A stretch of 43,167 nucleotides of DNA from an uncultured Geobacter sp. (GCA_937860145.1 CALMBF010000178.1:1-43167), one strand, 5' to 3'; counted from the stretch's first letter, positions 33,236-41,762 are shown. The notes: generated by a model not told the origin, from the letters alone. Translations and numbers: made by a program.

Positions 33236-34801
33236 TTACAGGGCAAAATAGAAGGTCGCCCCCTTTCCCGACTCGCTTTCTGCCCAAACCTGTCCGCCGT
33301 GGCGCCGGATGATCCGCTCCACGGTGGCCAGGCCGACACCGAACCCCTCGTACTTACGGGCATGGGAAAGTCGATTGAATGGTACGAAGAGCTTCTCGGC
33401 GTGTGCCATGTCAAAGCCGTCACCGTTATCCCTGACGAAACAGGCGGATGTGCCGTTGCGTTCCGCCTGACCGAATTCGATGACCGCTGCCTCCCGCATG
33501 GCACTGTATTTCCAGGCGTTGCCCATGAGATTGCCCAATACCACCCGGAGCAGGTTCTTGTCGCCATGCACCGTGATTCCGTCTTCGATCCTGAACGTCA
33601 CCGTGCGTCCCGGTTCGGCGTGCTGGAGATCCCCGGCGACCTCGTGTGCCACGGCGGAGAGATCGACCGTTTCCCGCTGAAGTTCGGTGTGTGCGAGGTG
33701 GGAGAAGTTGAGCAGGGTATCGATGAGCAGGTTCATGCGGCAGGTCCCTTCGTAGGCCTCCTTGAGATACTCCCTGCACTGGAGATCGAGCTTGTTGCCG
33801 CAGAGCTCGCTGACAACCTGGCAGTAACCGCTGATGACCGTCAGCGGCTTGCGCAGGTCGTGGGCAACCGTATAGTTGAACGCCTCGAGCTCACGGTTGG
33901 TAAATTCCAGCTCATAGGCCCGTGCCGCCAGGTCGGTGTGCAGCCGGTCTATCTCCTCATTCGCCCGCTTGCGTTCGGTAACGTCGACCATGACGGCCAG
34001 GGAGCGGACAATCCGCCCGTCGGCGTCCCGCTCGGCAATGGCGGAAAGGACAACTTCGATGATTTCGCCGTTCTTCCTGACGAACTGGTAGGGCACGTCC
34101 TTGCAGCAACCGGTCTGGAAGAAGGCGGGGAGCACGACTTCACGGGCATAGCTCCTGGACGCCGGCGTGAGAAAATCCGCAGAAGCACGGCCGATCACCT
34201 CGTCACGCTCATAGCCGAGGGTTTCCAGCCAGTAGTTGCTGACGCTGACCAGACGACCATCGTGGTCGATGGAATGGAGCATGACCGGGGTATCGTTATA
34301 GAGACGACGGTAACGCTCCTCACTCTGGCGCAACTCCTCTTCGAACTTCTTCCGGGAGGTGATGTCGTTCACCAGGCTGAGCAGGCAGCGCTCCGCGCCT
34401 ATTTCGATGATTTCAGCCGAATAGAGGCCAGTGAGGATGTCGCCTGCCTTGTTTCTGAAGCTGAACTCCAGGTTGCGGACCTTCTTCCCCTCCCGCAGTT
34501 GTTGCAGGACGAACAGGCGGTCAGCCGGGTTCTTCCAGATCTTGAGGTCCAGCGACGTGCGGCCGATGACCTCCTCCCGCCTGTACCCGAGAATGTTTTC
34601 GAATGCCTCGTTGACTTCCCGGTATTTTCCGTCGTTGAGGGAGGCAATGACGAGAATGCTTGGTGTCGCCTGGAATGCCTTGAAGAACTGGGCCTCTGCC
34701 ATTGAGTGCACACCACCTGCCACAGCGGCACCCTCGTCGCCCGGGGCAGCCGTAGATCCTCTCAGACGATTCTCTCTTGTCCTGCGGTCGGAAGGTGTCA
34801 T
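33236..34801 (-). CDS. PAS-PAS sensor histidine kinase
   Basis: A 521-residue soluble kinase: two PAS domains (about residues 40-160, with 'YREVNEAFENILGYRREEVIG', and 165-285, with 'LVSVSNYWLETLGYERDEVIG'), a short coiled coil, then HisKA with phosphoacceptor His314 ('VAHDLRKPL') and an HATPase domain with the N box 'NLMGNAWKYS', G1 'DNGDGFD' and G2 'GFGVGL'. No TM segment, so it senses a cytoplasmic signal. The ATG 34801 has AGGGGG upstream. No response regulator is adjacent. It is followed by chaN after 46 bases. Confidence 0.92.
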   Translation of the reverse strand: MTPSDRRTRENRLRGSTAAPGDEGAAVAGGVHSMAEAQFFKAFQATPSILVIASLNDGKYREVNEAFENILGYRREEVIGRTSLDLKIWKNPADRLFVLQQLREGKKVRNLEFSFRNKAGDILTGLYSAEIIEIGAERCLLSLVNDITSRKKFEEELRQSEERYRRLYNDTPVMLHSIDHDGRLVSVSNYWLETLGYERDEVIGRASADFLTPASRSYAREVVLPAFFQTGCCKDVPYQFVRKNGEIIEVVLSAIAERDADGRIVRSLAVMVDVTERKRANEEIDRLHTDLAARAYELEFTNRELEAFNYTVAHDLRKPLTVISGYCQVVSELCGNKLDLQCREYLKEAYEGTCRMNLLIDTLLNFSHLAHTELQRETVDLSAVAHEVAGDLQHAEPGRTVTFRIEDGITVHGDKNLLRVVLGNLMGNAWKYSAMREAAVIEFGQAERNGTSACFVRDNGDGFDMAHAEKLFVPFNRLSHARKYEGFGVGLATVERIIRRHGGQVWAESESGKGATFYFAL

Positions 34802-34942
34802 GAGTGCCCCCTGGCATGGCAGATGCGGATCACGTTACTTCACCGTTCACCGCCTCACCCCATCGGCATACGAGCTATCCTTACATATTACTACCCATGA
34901 CACGGAGGGCAAGCAGAGGAAGGTGGGAAGTCACTCAACTGG

Positions 34943-35557
34943 TCACGAAGCGAGGAGTGTCTGGATGGGTGGGATCACGTCAGCAGACCGCTCGACGACG
35001 AGATCGTGGGTCCCCCCCGGCACTATCACCAGTTCAGAACGGGGGATGAGTTCAGCCAGGCGTTTCCCCACGGCCACCGGACTGATGGGGTCGGCATCCC
35101 CCCAGAGGAGGAGCACGGGCATGGGCAGCTCCTGGAGGCGATCCGTCAGGTCGACCCGTTCGGTGACGAACCAGTCGGGGAGGGACGGGAAGGCATCCCT
35201 GTACCAGGGGCGCCAGTCAGCGGCCCCGAGTGATGCCAGGTCGATGCCGCCGGAGGTGACGGAGAGGACCAGGTGCCGGACCAAACCGGGTTTCTCCAGT
35301 GCCGCCCGGATGGCGATGGTCCCCCCCATGGACTGGGCGAGGATGTCCGTCGGGCCGGTAATGGCGTTCACCACCCGCGCCACAAGGTCATCCATGCCGT
35401 GCACCCCCGGCTCCGGCGGCACACCGCCGAAACCGGGCCAGGTGATGAACTCGCGCCGTCCCGGGTGGCAGAGGCCGTCGCTTACCTGCTGCCAGACCGT
35501 GACATTGCCCGAGGCACCGGGGAGGAATATCAGGGACTCCGACAGGGTGCTATTCAT
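34943..35557 (-). CDS. Alpha/beta hydrolase
   Basis: A 204-residue alpha/beta hydrolase without signal peptide. The triad is visible: nucleophile Ser in 'AQSMGG', Asp in 'WGDADPIS', His in 'GGTHDLV'; an oxyanion region follows 'LIFLPGASG'. The substrate is an ester or acyl compound of unknown type. Its ATG overlaps the TGA of the metallopeptidase gene (ATGA), so both come from the riboswitch-controlled transcript. Confidence 0.85.
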   Translation of the reverse strand: MNSTLSESLIFLPGASGNVTVWQQVSDGLCHPGRREFITWPGFGGVPPEPGVHGMDDLVARVVNAITGPTDILAQSMGGTIAIRAALEKPGLVRHLVLSVTSGGIDLASLGAADWRPWYRDAFPSLPDWFVTERVDLTDRLQELPMPVLLLWGDADPISPVAVGKRLAELIPRSELVIVPGGTHDLVVERSADVIPPIQTLLAS

Positions 35558-36633
35558 GGTAGCGGCGGATTGTTTTCGGCAAAATACTCATGATTATCGG
35601 CATTGTTAACCGCCTTGTCCGGATCGGTTATGGCAAGGTTCATCGCGCCTGCCTGACCGTACACGTAATCGTTCGTGCTGGCAACCGTGGAGAAGTGGCT
35701 CATCTCGTGGATCAGCGTGCCGGCCTGGGAGTCGGTCCCGGTCTGGGGCGCCATCCAGAACACCCGGCAGAGGTAGATGGTGTAGGGCCTGGAGGGATAC
35801 ACGTATGCGTAGTATTTCTTTTTGCAGCTGCAGTCGAAGGTGACATTGGCGGTATCCATGGCACTGCCGATGCTGCTGAAGTGGGTCGTGACCGTCCCAT
35901 ACCTCGCCGTGTCAGATGCACCGAACCAGGTGGTGTAGCGCTCTGAATACAGGTTCGACTGAGCCTTCAGGAATGACAGGGCATTGGCAGAGTACCCGCT
36001 CGCGTTCGACCGGGCAGTCACCAGGAGCGCCTGCTGCGTGGTCGTGCACTTGTTGAAGGTGGTCGTGCCCGTTGCCCTGGCCAGCACCTCTGCCAGTGGG
36101 AGGTCACCGGCCGACCTGCCGACTATCCAGACCGTTATCTCGTTCGAGGTCAGGTGCTCGGGCTCCTGTTTCCCGCTCCCGCTCTCCGCGTAGAGGTCCC
36201 GGGAGGAAACATCGAAGATGATGCGGTACGTGCCGGAGACGGAGAGGTCGTAAAACCTGGCGATGTCCACATCGCGGGTGATGCTTTCGCCGGCCTTCAG
36301 GTGAAGATAATCGTCGCGTGTCGGCTTCGGGCGCTTGTAGAGCGGTCCGCTGTAGGCCACGGGGATCCCGTAGTCGCGCTGGAGCAGAAACAGCGGACCT
36401 TCCACGTCATCGACAGGAGTAAACCACTTGAGCAGTTTCATCCCGCGGGTGGTCGGGTTTTGTATCGTCACATGGACGATGACGGGCTGGTCTGCGTTGA
36501 AGGAGGTGGTGTCGACCCCGAGCGTGACAACCGGGGCATCGGTCGAAGCGGCACCGGCCCCTGCCGGCATGGTGACGGCGACAAGCGCCAGGATGAGTGC
36601 TGCTCCCAAGGATATCAGTCTGTACTTTTTCAT
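35554..36633 (-). CDS. Secreted M35-like (aspzincin) metallopeptidase
   Basis: A 359-residue exported protein: signal peptide to about residue 29, then a beta-rich N-terminal region ('PVIVHVTIQNPTTRGMKLLKW' type strand, similar to deuterolysin propeptides), then a peptidase domain. The zinc motif HEMSH has His309, Glu310 and His313, followed by 'STNDYVYG', matching the GTxxxxYG segment of aspzincins (M35; deuterolysin and peptidyl-Lys endopeptidases), whose third ligand is Asp. Several Cys pairs suggest disulfides. AAAGGAG precedes ATG 36633. Expression is controlled by the GEMM-I riboswitch. M35 members are best known in fungi and Aeromonas, so this bacterial context is of interest. Confidence 0.82.
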   Translation of the reverse strand: MKKYRLISLGAALILALVAVTMPAGAGAASTDAPVVTLGVDTTSFNADQPVIVHVTIQNPTTRGMKLLKWFTPVDDVEGPLFLLQRDYGIPVAYSGPLYKRPKPTRDDYLHLKAGESITRDVDIARFYDLSVSGTYRIIFDVSSRDLYAESGSGKQEPEHLTSNEITVWIVGRSAGDLPLAEVLARATGTTTFNKCTTTQQALLVTARSNASGYSANALSFLKAQSNLYSERYTTWFGASDTARYGTVTTHFSSIGSAMDTANVTFDCSCKKKYYAYVYPSRPYTIYLCRVFWMAPQTGTDSQAGTLIHEMSHFSTVASTNDYVYGQAGAMNLAITDPDKAVNNADNHEYFAENNPPLP

Positions 36634-36664
36634 GACCTTTCTCCTTTGCACGAGAAGTGCTCCT

Positions 36665-36716
36665 GAAAAATAAAGAGCCGGGCCTGCCCATGGGGAAATC
36701 ATGTGGCAGCCCGGCT
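36665..36716 (-). terminator. Riboswitch expression-platform terminator
   Basis: On the minus strand AGCCGGGCTGCC (36716-36705), the 3' strand of the GEMM aptamer, pairs with GGCA-G-GCCCGGCT (36688-36676, one bulged G), followed by TCTTTATTTTT. Forming the aptamer would occupy the 5' arm, so the ligand should prevent termination (ON switch). Confidence 0.82.
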
Positions 36717-36775
36717 ATCTTCGCGTGAAGACCCGCGGCTTTCTGTCCCCCTCTCACGAAGGGTTTAGCTTTTCA
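36705..36775 (-). promoter_or_regulatory. GEMM-I riboswitch (cyclic dinucleotide)
   Basis: The minus strand carries the conserved core in order: GCTAAACCC, a P2 stem CCCT..AGGG, GGGGACAGAAAGCC, a P3 stem CGGGTCTTC..GAAGATAG and CCGGGCTGCC. This matches the GEMM-I (c-di-GMP-I) consensus. The base that corresponds to G20 of the Vibrio Vc2 aptamer appears to be A, which marks the cGAMP-responsive GEMM-Ib class described in Geobacter, but an extra U nearby makes the alignment uncertain. It lies 72 bases upstream of the peptidase ATG and overlaps a terminator. Confidence 0.92.
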
Positions 36776-36802
36776 AGAAATCACTGATTCAAATTTGAAA
36801 TA

Positions 36803-36831
36803 ATTTTAACACTATCCTAATGGTCTATCAA
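36803..36831 (-). promoter_or_regulatory. Sigma-70-type promoter of the riboswitch operon
   Basis: On the minus strand TTGATA (complement of 36826-36831) and TAAAAT (complement of 36803-36808) are exactly 17 bases apart, a strong sigma-70 match. Transcription would begin near 36796, about 25 bases before the aptamer. A 12-base palindrome TTCAAATTTGAA (36788-36799) spans the predicted start and could bind a regulator. Confidence 0.8.
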
Positions 36832-36886
36832 CCGCCTCGTCATGCAGGACAGTGCTCATGAGTGGCCGGACTGCGTGGTGCGAAGA

Positions 36887-37486
36887 CTACTCTGCCATCC
36901 GGAAGGAGCGTAACCTGGTCCGTATGGTGCGAACCAGCATGGGGACGAGGAACATGGCGGCAAGGACGATCACCATGGTGGTGTTCGGGTCCTTGATGTA
37001 GGAGTTCAGCTCCAGCGTCGAGACGGCGATGACGGCGAAGTAGAGCATGTCGCCGGTGATGGCGATGGCCCAGCCGGTGAGGAAGCCGTGGCCCGCCGCC
37101 AGGGCCGTGGCTCGCCCGGTCATGGGGTCCACGCCGAAGGCGATCATGACCAGGGCCAGGGGACCGGCGCCGGTACCGGTGAAATGGGCCGCACTCCGGG
37201 CCGATGCCGCTTTCATGGCAGCACCGAGGCGGGCCAGGAAGGGGACCTTGCTCCCCAGGAGTTCCAGCAGCCGCAGGATCGGTTCGAAGGCAAAGGCCAG
37301 GAGGATGTCGGAGACCAGGTAGAGCAGGGCGGTGACGGGCCAGGCCAGGCCGTTGTCACGGGCCAGGAGGACCCCGGCGGGGATGCCGCCCCCCACGGGG
37401 ATGACGAAAAGCTTCAACACGTCGAGCATGCTGGCAAGGGGGTGGGAGAGGGTGATCGGGTGGTGCGCTAGGGTGGCAAGGGCCAT
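36887..37486 (-). CDS. Multi-pass membrane protein, unknown
   Basis: A 199-residue protein with about five hydrophobic helices: near residues 22-40, 48-70, a Gly-rich 'GTGAGPLALVMIAFGVDPMTGRATALAAGHGFL' stretch, 140-158 and 168-186. It ends in a basic tail 'RTIRTRLRSFRMAE'. AGAAGG precedes ATG 37486. It lies 23 bases after the DUF1294 gene and is the last gene of the glutathione peroxidase operon. No family recognised; small-molecule export or a membrane-protective role are both possible. Confidence 0.75.
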   Translation of the reverse strand: MALATLAHHPITLSHPLASMLDVLKLFVIPVGGGIPAGVLLARDNGLAWPVTALLYLVSDILLAFAFEPILRLLELLGSKVPFLARLGAAMKAASARSAAHFTGTGAGPLALVMIAFGVDPMTGRATALAAGHGFLTGWAIAITGDMLYFAVIAVSTLELNSYIKDPNTTMVIVLAAMFLVPMLVRTIRTRLRSFRMAE

Positions 37487-37509
37487 GGCTTACCTTCTGG
37501 CTGACGATG

Positions 37510-37770
37510 CTATGAACGGTGCCCGTTCAGAACAGACAGCATCGCACCATTGGCCAGCACGGTCAACCAGAAACAGAGCCGGAAGGAGGGTTTGCGGCTC
37601 TTGTGCCGGAAGAGGAGCTGCCCCGCCAGCCCGCCGGGCCAGCCACCGCAGAGGGCGAGAAGGTGCAGGGTCCGCTCGCTGATGCGCCGGTTGCCGTGCC
37701 GGGCGGCGCCCTTGTCGTACCCGTAGAGGGCGAAGGAGACGATGCTGAGGATGCCGCAGGCGACGAGCAT
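37510..37770 (-). CDS. DUF1294 membrane protein
   Basis: An 86-residue protein with the DUF1294 signature: TM1, 'YGYDKGAA', then 'RISERTLHLLALCGGWPGGLAGQLLFRHKSRK' style core and a final TM with 'FWLTVLANG'. The family occurs alone or fused to cold-shock domains; function unknown. ATG 37770 overlaps the glutathione peroxidase TGA (ATGA), so it is co-translated with it. Confidence 0.87.
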   Translation of the reverse strand: MLVACGILSIVSFALYGYDKGAARHGNRRISERTLHLLALCGGWPGGLAGQLLFRHKSRKPSFRLCFWLTVLANGAMLSVLNGHRS

Positions 37771-38258
37771 CAGGCGTGCTTTTCCAGCAGCCGCACCAAG
37801 TCAGCCTCGATCTCCTCAGGCGTGTCGGTGGGGGCGTAGCGCCTGACCACGCTACCGTCACGGTCCACGAGGAACTTGGTGAAGTTCCACTTGACCGCCT
37901 CGCTCCCCAGGAGCCCCGGACGGGCCGTTTTCAGGAGCGCGTAGAGGGGGTGGGTGCCGCTGCCGTTGACCTCGATCTTGGCGAACAGGGGGAAGGTGAC
38001 GTCGTAGGTCAGGGTGCAGAAGCTCCTGATCTCCGCCTCGTCCCCCGGCTCCTGGTGGGCGAACTGATCGCAGGGGAAGCCCAGGACGCTGAAGCCCCGG
38101 TCCCGGTAGCGGCGGTAGAGCGCCTCCAGCCCGGCGTACTGGGGGGTGAAGCCGCACTTGCTGGCCACGTTGACGATCAGGAGCACCTGGCCACGATAGT
38201 CTTCAAGTGTGGTTGCCGTGCCGTCGATGGTTGTGACGGGGATGTCGTAGAGAGTCAT
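37770..38258 (-). CDS. Glutathione peroxidase-family thiol peroxidase
   Basis: A 162-residue GPx-fold peroxidase. The catalytic tetrad is Cys35 ('SKCGFTPQY'), Gln65 ('FPCDQF', Asp replacing the common Asn), Trp124 and Asn125 ('KWNFTKFLVDRDG'). The Cys version commonly uses thioredoxin rather than glutathione. It reduces hydroperoxides in the cytoplasm. AAAGG precedes ATG 38258. It heads a three-gene operon with DUF1294 and a membrane protein. Confidence 0.93.
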   Translation of the reverse strand: MTLYDIPVTTIDGTATTLEDYRGQVLLIVNVASKCGFTPQYAGLEALYRRYRDRGFSVLGFPCDQFAHQEPGDEAEIRSFCTLTYDVTFPLFAKIEVNGSGTHPLYALLKTARPGLLGSEAVKWNFTKFLVDRDGSVVRRYAPTDTPEEIEADLVRLLEKHA

Positions 38259-38356
38259 AGAGGTACCTTTGGTATCTGTCTATTGTTAACAGGGTGGCTG
38301 TTGAACGTAGTATCAACTCAATTGGCCTGCTAGGCATCTATTTTACGATGCACTGG

Positions 38357-39262
38357 CTACTCTGGTTTATTTCCTATCGCTAGCGTGATTTCGTCTTTCG
38401 GTATCTTGTTGTCTATTTCAGCTAAGGCTTTACTGTTTATCCTATCGAAGGCTTGCTGCAGATGATATATAGGCGAGAATGGCACGGCTTGTTCTTTATT
38501 AATGATTAAACCTATCCCTTTTGCTGTTGTCGGTATTATCGGTATTTCCGAACTGATATACGCATCCCAACCTGATTCCTTCAAAGCATCTAGAATATCT
38601 GTTGCAAAATCTGAAGGCTCAGATCCATGTGCGGCTAAGTAGATTTTTACCTTACCTTTAGGATTAGCTTTCAAATAAGTGATAAAGAGAGCTTTTGCTT
38701 CCTTCGTTAATCTACGCGGCGGCGATACCTGAACATATAGATTTGAATTATTTGCTTGAATGCTACCTGGAGAGTTTATCATAACCTGGGATAATGGAGG
38801 GATGGATGCAGGTTGTTTGTTTTGTTCATCCGTATCTTGTCTCTTAAATTTGTTATCGGAAGGGCTATTTTGATTATTTCCATTTGATTTTGCAGTAATA
38901 TATCTATTTGCAAATTTCTTAAGGAACAAAGGAGTTAATTTTTCAGCACATTGCCTATAATTTGCATTGTCGTATGCTTGTTGACTTTGTAATACTTTCT
39001 GAACGCCCTCCCATTCTCCTTTGTCAAATGTAGCCTTTGCTGACGCCCTGGGGGAACCCAATAATTTTAACAATTTCACTTGTACCTCGCCCCCTCCTTT
39101 AATTTGGAAATCCATGAATTTTCCTCTACTGGAAGGAGCTTGGCATAATTCTTTAACGTTTTTTGTAATGCTCTCAATTAATTTTATATCTTTAGGATTT
39201 GCTGCATTTGCTTGAGATGCAATAAAAACAACTAACATTATTCCGGAGAGGTATAAACGCAT
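38357..39262 (-). CDS. AT-rich exported protein, unknown, likely acquired
   Basis: A 301-residue protein with a signal peptide ending 'SQANA' (residue 20). It has an N-terminal helical part containing several Cys ('VKELCQAPS', 'YRQCAEKLTPLFLKKF'), an Asn/Gln/Ser/Lys-rich linker (about residues 125-165) and a C-terminal alpha/beta part ('VKIYLAAHGSEPSDFATDIL'; 'GIGLIINKEQAVPF'; final 'ITLAIGNKPE'). I recall similar C-terminal patterns in uncharacterised exported or membrane proteins, without known function. Base use is very unlike its neighbours: the 60 bases from 38881 hold 15 G or C. A strong GAGGAGG site precedes ATG 39262. It is flanked by inverted repeats at 39288-39362. Horizontal acquisition is inferred. 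Confidence 0.72.
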   Translation of the reverse strand: MRLYLSGIMLVVFIASQANAANPKDIKLIESITKNVKELCQAPSSRGKFMDFQIKGGGEVQVKLLKLLGSPRASAKATFDKGEWEGVQKVLQSQQAYDNANYRQCAEKLTPLFLKKFANRYITAKSNGNNQNSPSDNKFKRQDTDEQNKQPASIPPLSQVMINSPGSIQANNSNLYVQVSPPRRLTKEAKALFITYLKANPKGKVKIYLAAHGSEPSDFATDILDALKESGWDAYISSEIPIIPTTAKGIGLIINKEQAVPFSPIYHLQQAFDRINSKALAEIDNKIPKDEITLAIGNKPE

Positions 39263-39287
39263 TGAGTTCCTCCTCTTTGACCCAACT

Positions 39288-39362
39288 TATGATCTACCTG
39301 ATCACACGTGTGAACAGGTAATCAACCCGAATAGCATAGAGCTTCATCAACGGTAGATCATA
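39288..39362. repeat. Nested inverted repeats upstream of the AT-rich gene
   Basis: TATGATCTACC (39288-39298) and GGTAGATCATA (39352-39362) are perfect 11-bp inverted repeats 53 bases apart. Inside, 39296-39319 is a near-perfect 24-base palindrome around TCACACGTGTGA (39302-39313), 34 bases before the AT-rich gene. It may be an operator or the end of a mobile unit. Confidence 0.65.
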
Positions 39363-39375
39363 TGACTTTATGACA

Positions 39376-39409
39376 AAGGGGGAATCCGCCTGCCGGCAAA
39401 TTCCCCCTT
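39376..39409 (-). terminator. nrdJ terminator
   Basis: A 10-bp stem AAGGGGGAAT / ATTCCCCCTT (39376-39385 and 39400-39409) with a 14-base loop, 23 bases after the nrdJ stop on the minus strand. The T-run is weak (TTTGTC), but position and stem strength fit. Confidence 0.72.
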
Positions 39410-39431
39410 GATAACTTCTATCTCTCAGCTT

Positions 39432-41669
39432 TTAGGCACATTCGCTGTACCCGCAGACGTGGCAGACCGAGCAACCACCCTCGTGCTCCACCGGGCCGCC
39501 GCACTCGGGACAGGCGCCGCGGGCGGCGGCGGTCTTCTCGATGCCGGTGTCATAGCCGGCGGCGTGCATGTGGGCCTGGATCGCCTTGGCCACCGCGTCG
39601 GCGCAGGAGAGGACCTTGCTCTCGCCGAAGCCGGCGGGGCAGTGGCAGGAGATGCCGAGGAGCTGTTTCACCACTTGGCGGGCCTGGACGCCGCTGCGCC
39701 AGGCAAGGGAGACCATCCGGCCGAGGGCCTCGGCCTGGGAGGCGGCGCAGCCGCCGGCCTTGCCCATGGTGGTGAAGAGCTCGAACAGGCCGGTCTTGTC
39801 CTCGTTGACCGTGATGTAGAGGGGACCGCAGCCGGTCTGCATCTGGTAGGTCCACCCCTTGAGGGCCTTGGGGCGCTCCCGCTTGACGGTACGCTTCTCT
39901 TCCACAGTCGGTGCGGCCACGGCCTCGACCTTCTCCTCCTTCTTCACGGTGGAGAGGACCTGCTCGTCCCGGGAGCCGTCACGGTAGATGGTGACACCCT
40001 TGCAGCCGGTCTGATAGGCGAGTCGGTAGACCTTCTCCACGTCGTCCATGGTGGCGGTGTTGGGGAAGTTGACGGTCTTGGAGACCGCGTTGTCGGTGTA
40101 TTTCTGGAAGGCCGCCTGCATGGCGATGTGGTCTTCCGGCGTGATGTCGTGGGCAGTGACGAAGACGTCGCGCAGGTCGGCCGGCACCTCGTGGATGTCG
40201 TGGACGGTGCCGTGCTCGGCGATCTGCTCCAGGAGCTCCTGGGAGTAGAACCCCTTCTCCTTGGCGAGCTTCTCGAAGATCGGGTTGACTTCGAACAGCT
40301 TGGTGCCGTCCATGACGTTCTTCACGAAGGAGACGGCGAAGAGGGGCTCGACGCCCGAGGAGGCGTTGGCGATGATGGAGATGGTCCCCGTCGGGGCGAT
40401 GGTGGTGACGGTGGCGTTGCGGATCGGCTCCAGACCCGGCTTGTCGTAGATGGACCCCTTGAAGTTGGGGAAGGGACCACGGACCCTGGCCAGCTCGCGG
40501 GAGTAGGCATGCCCTTCGTCGTTGATGAATTTCATCACCTTCTCACCCAGGACCTTGGCCTCGGGGGAGCTGTAGGAGATCCCCAGGAGGATGAGCATGT
40601 CGGCCCACCCCATGACGCCGAGGCCGATCTTCCGGTTGGAGCGGGTCATCTTGTCGATCTGCTCCAGGGGGTAATTGTTCACCTCGATGACGTTGTCGAG
40701 GAAATGGACCGCCAGGCGGACGACCTCCTTCAGCTTGGCCCAGTCCACGTCGCCGTTCTTCACCATTTTCCCCAGGTTGATGGAACCGAGGTTGCAGGAT
40801 TCGTAGGGGAGGAGGGGCTGCTCGCCGCAGGGGTTGGTGGACTCTATCTCGCCGATGAGCGGGGTGGGGTTGTCACGGTTGAGCCGGTCGAGGAAGATGA
40901 TCCCCGGTTCGCCGTTCTCCCAGGCCTGCTTGACGATGCGGTGGAAGACCTTGCGGGCGTTGAGGGTGCCGACGACCTCCTTGCTGCGTGGGTTGACCAG
41001 GTTGTACTCCTCGTCCTTCTCCACCGCCTCCATGAACTTCTCGGTGATGCCGACGGAGATGTTGAAGTTGTTCAGCTGCTTCTGGTCGGCCTTGCACATG
41101 ATGAAGTCCATGATGTTGGGGTGGTCGACCCGCAGGATCCCCATGTTGGCGCCGCGCCGGGTGCCCCCCTGCTTGATGGTCTCGGTGGCGATGTCGAAGA
41201 CCCGCATGAAGGAGAGGGGGCCGGAGGAGATGCCGGTCGTGGACATGACCACGTCGTTGGCCGGGCGCAGGCGCGAGAAGGAGAAGCCGGTGCCGCCGCC
41301 GGACTTGTGGATCAGGGCGGTGTACTTGACCGCGTCGAAGATCTCGTCCATGGAGTCACCAACCGGGAGGACGAAGCAGGCGGAGAGCTGGCCCAGTTCG
41401 CGGCCGGCGTTCATCAGGGTCGGGGAGTTGGGGAGGAACTCCATGTTGGCCATGATGGCATAGAACTTGTCGGAAAGGAGTTTCACGTCGGCCTTCTTGT
41501 CGAAGGTCCCGTCGGCGGAGGCAATGGCATCGGCGACACGGCGGAAGAGGTCGGCCGGAGCCTCCAGCGGCTTGCCGCTGGTATCCCTTTTCAGGTAACG
41601 TTTTTCCAGGACGGTGATGGCATTGGGAGAGAGGGCGGGAGGGAAATTGTTAGCTGTTTTCTGTGCCAT
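39432..41669 (-). CDS. nrdJ: Adenosylcobalamin-dependent (class II) ribonucleotide reductase
   Basis: A 745-residue class II RNR. Visible landmarks: 'LSACFVLPVGDS' (first redox Cys), the active-site segment 'NPCGEQPLLPYESCNLGSINLGKM', 'PTGTISIIANASSGVEP', and a C-terminal Cys-rich tail 'CPECGGPVEHEGGCSVCHVCGY'. It makes dNTP precursors without oxygen, using AdoCbl to generate the thiyl radical. ATG 41669 was chosen since AAGGAG precedes it; further in-frame ATGs upstream lack that site. No NrdR box or B12 riboswitch is obvious upstream, but a good promoter is. Dependence on B12 suits an anaerobe that also has B12 radical SAM enzymes. Confidence 0.95.
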   Translation of the reverse strand: MAQKTANNFPPALSPNAITVLEKRYLKRDTSGKPLEAPADLFRRVADAIASADGTFDKKADVKLLSDKFYAIMANMEFLPNSPTLMNAGRELGQLSACFVLPVGDSMDEIFDAVKYTALIHKSGGGTGFSFSRLRPANDVVMSTTGISSGPLSFMRVFDIATETIKQGGTRRGANMGILRVDHPNIMDFIMCKADQKQLNNFNISVGITEKFMEAVEKDEEYNLVNPRSKEVVGTLNARKVFHRIVKQAWENGEPGIIFLDRLNRDNPTPLIGEIESTNPCGEQPLLPYESCNLGSINLGKMVKNGDVDWAKLKEVVRLAVHFLDNVIEVNNYPLEQIDKMTRSNRKIGLGVMGWADMLILLGISYSSPEAKVLGEKVMKFINDEGHAYSRELARVRGPFPNFKGSIYDKPGLEPIRNATVTTIAPTGTISIIANASSGVEPLFAVSFVKNVMDGTKLFEVNPIFEKLAKEKGFYSQELLEQIAEHGTVHDIHEVPADLRDVFVTAHDITPEDHIAMQAAFQKYTDNAVSKTVNFPNTATMDDVEKVYRLAYQTGCKGVTIYRDGSRDEQVLSTVKKEEKVEAVAAPTVEEKRTVKRERPKALKGWTYQMQTGCGPLYITVNEDKTGLFELFTTMGKAGGCAASQAEALGRMVSLAWRSGVQARQVVKQLLGISCHCPAGFGESKVLSCADAVAKAIQAHMHAAGYDTGIEKTAAARGACPECGGPVEHEGGCSVCHVCGYSECA

Positions 41670-41733
41670 GTCGGTAAGCTCCTTATTTGTATGACATATC
41701 AGGTTAAACCTAGATTTAGTGCAACGAAGCGAA

Positions 41734-41762
41734 ATTAACCACAACATGTATGGGGGTGTCAA
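41734..41762 (-). promoter_or_regulatory. nrdJ promoter
   Basis: On the minus strand a consensus TTGACA (complement of 41757-41762) is 17 bases from GTTAAT (complement of 41734-41739). It places the start about 55 bases before the nrdJ ATG. Confidence 0.68.

Noticed and set aside
38357..39362. Insertion sequence around the AT-rich gene
   Set aside because: No transposase reading frame and no target-site duplication could be seen.
39408..41738. 776-codon plus-strand open frame opposite nrdJ
   Set aside because: It mirrors the GC-rich codon use of nrdJ, has no domain, and contains low-complexity Gly/Val/Asp/Leu runs typical of antisense shadows.
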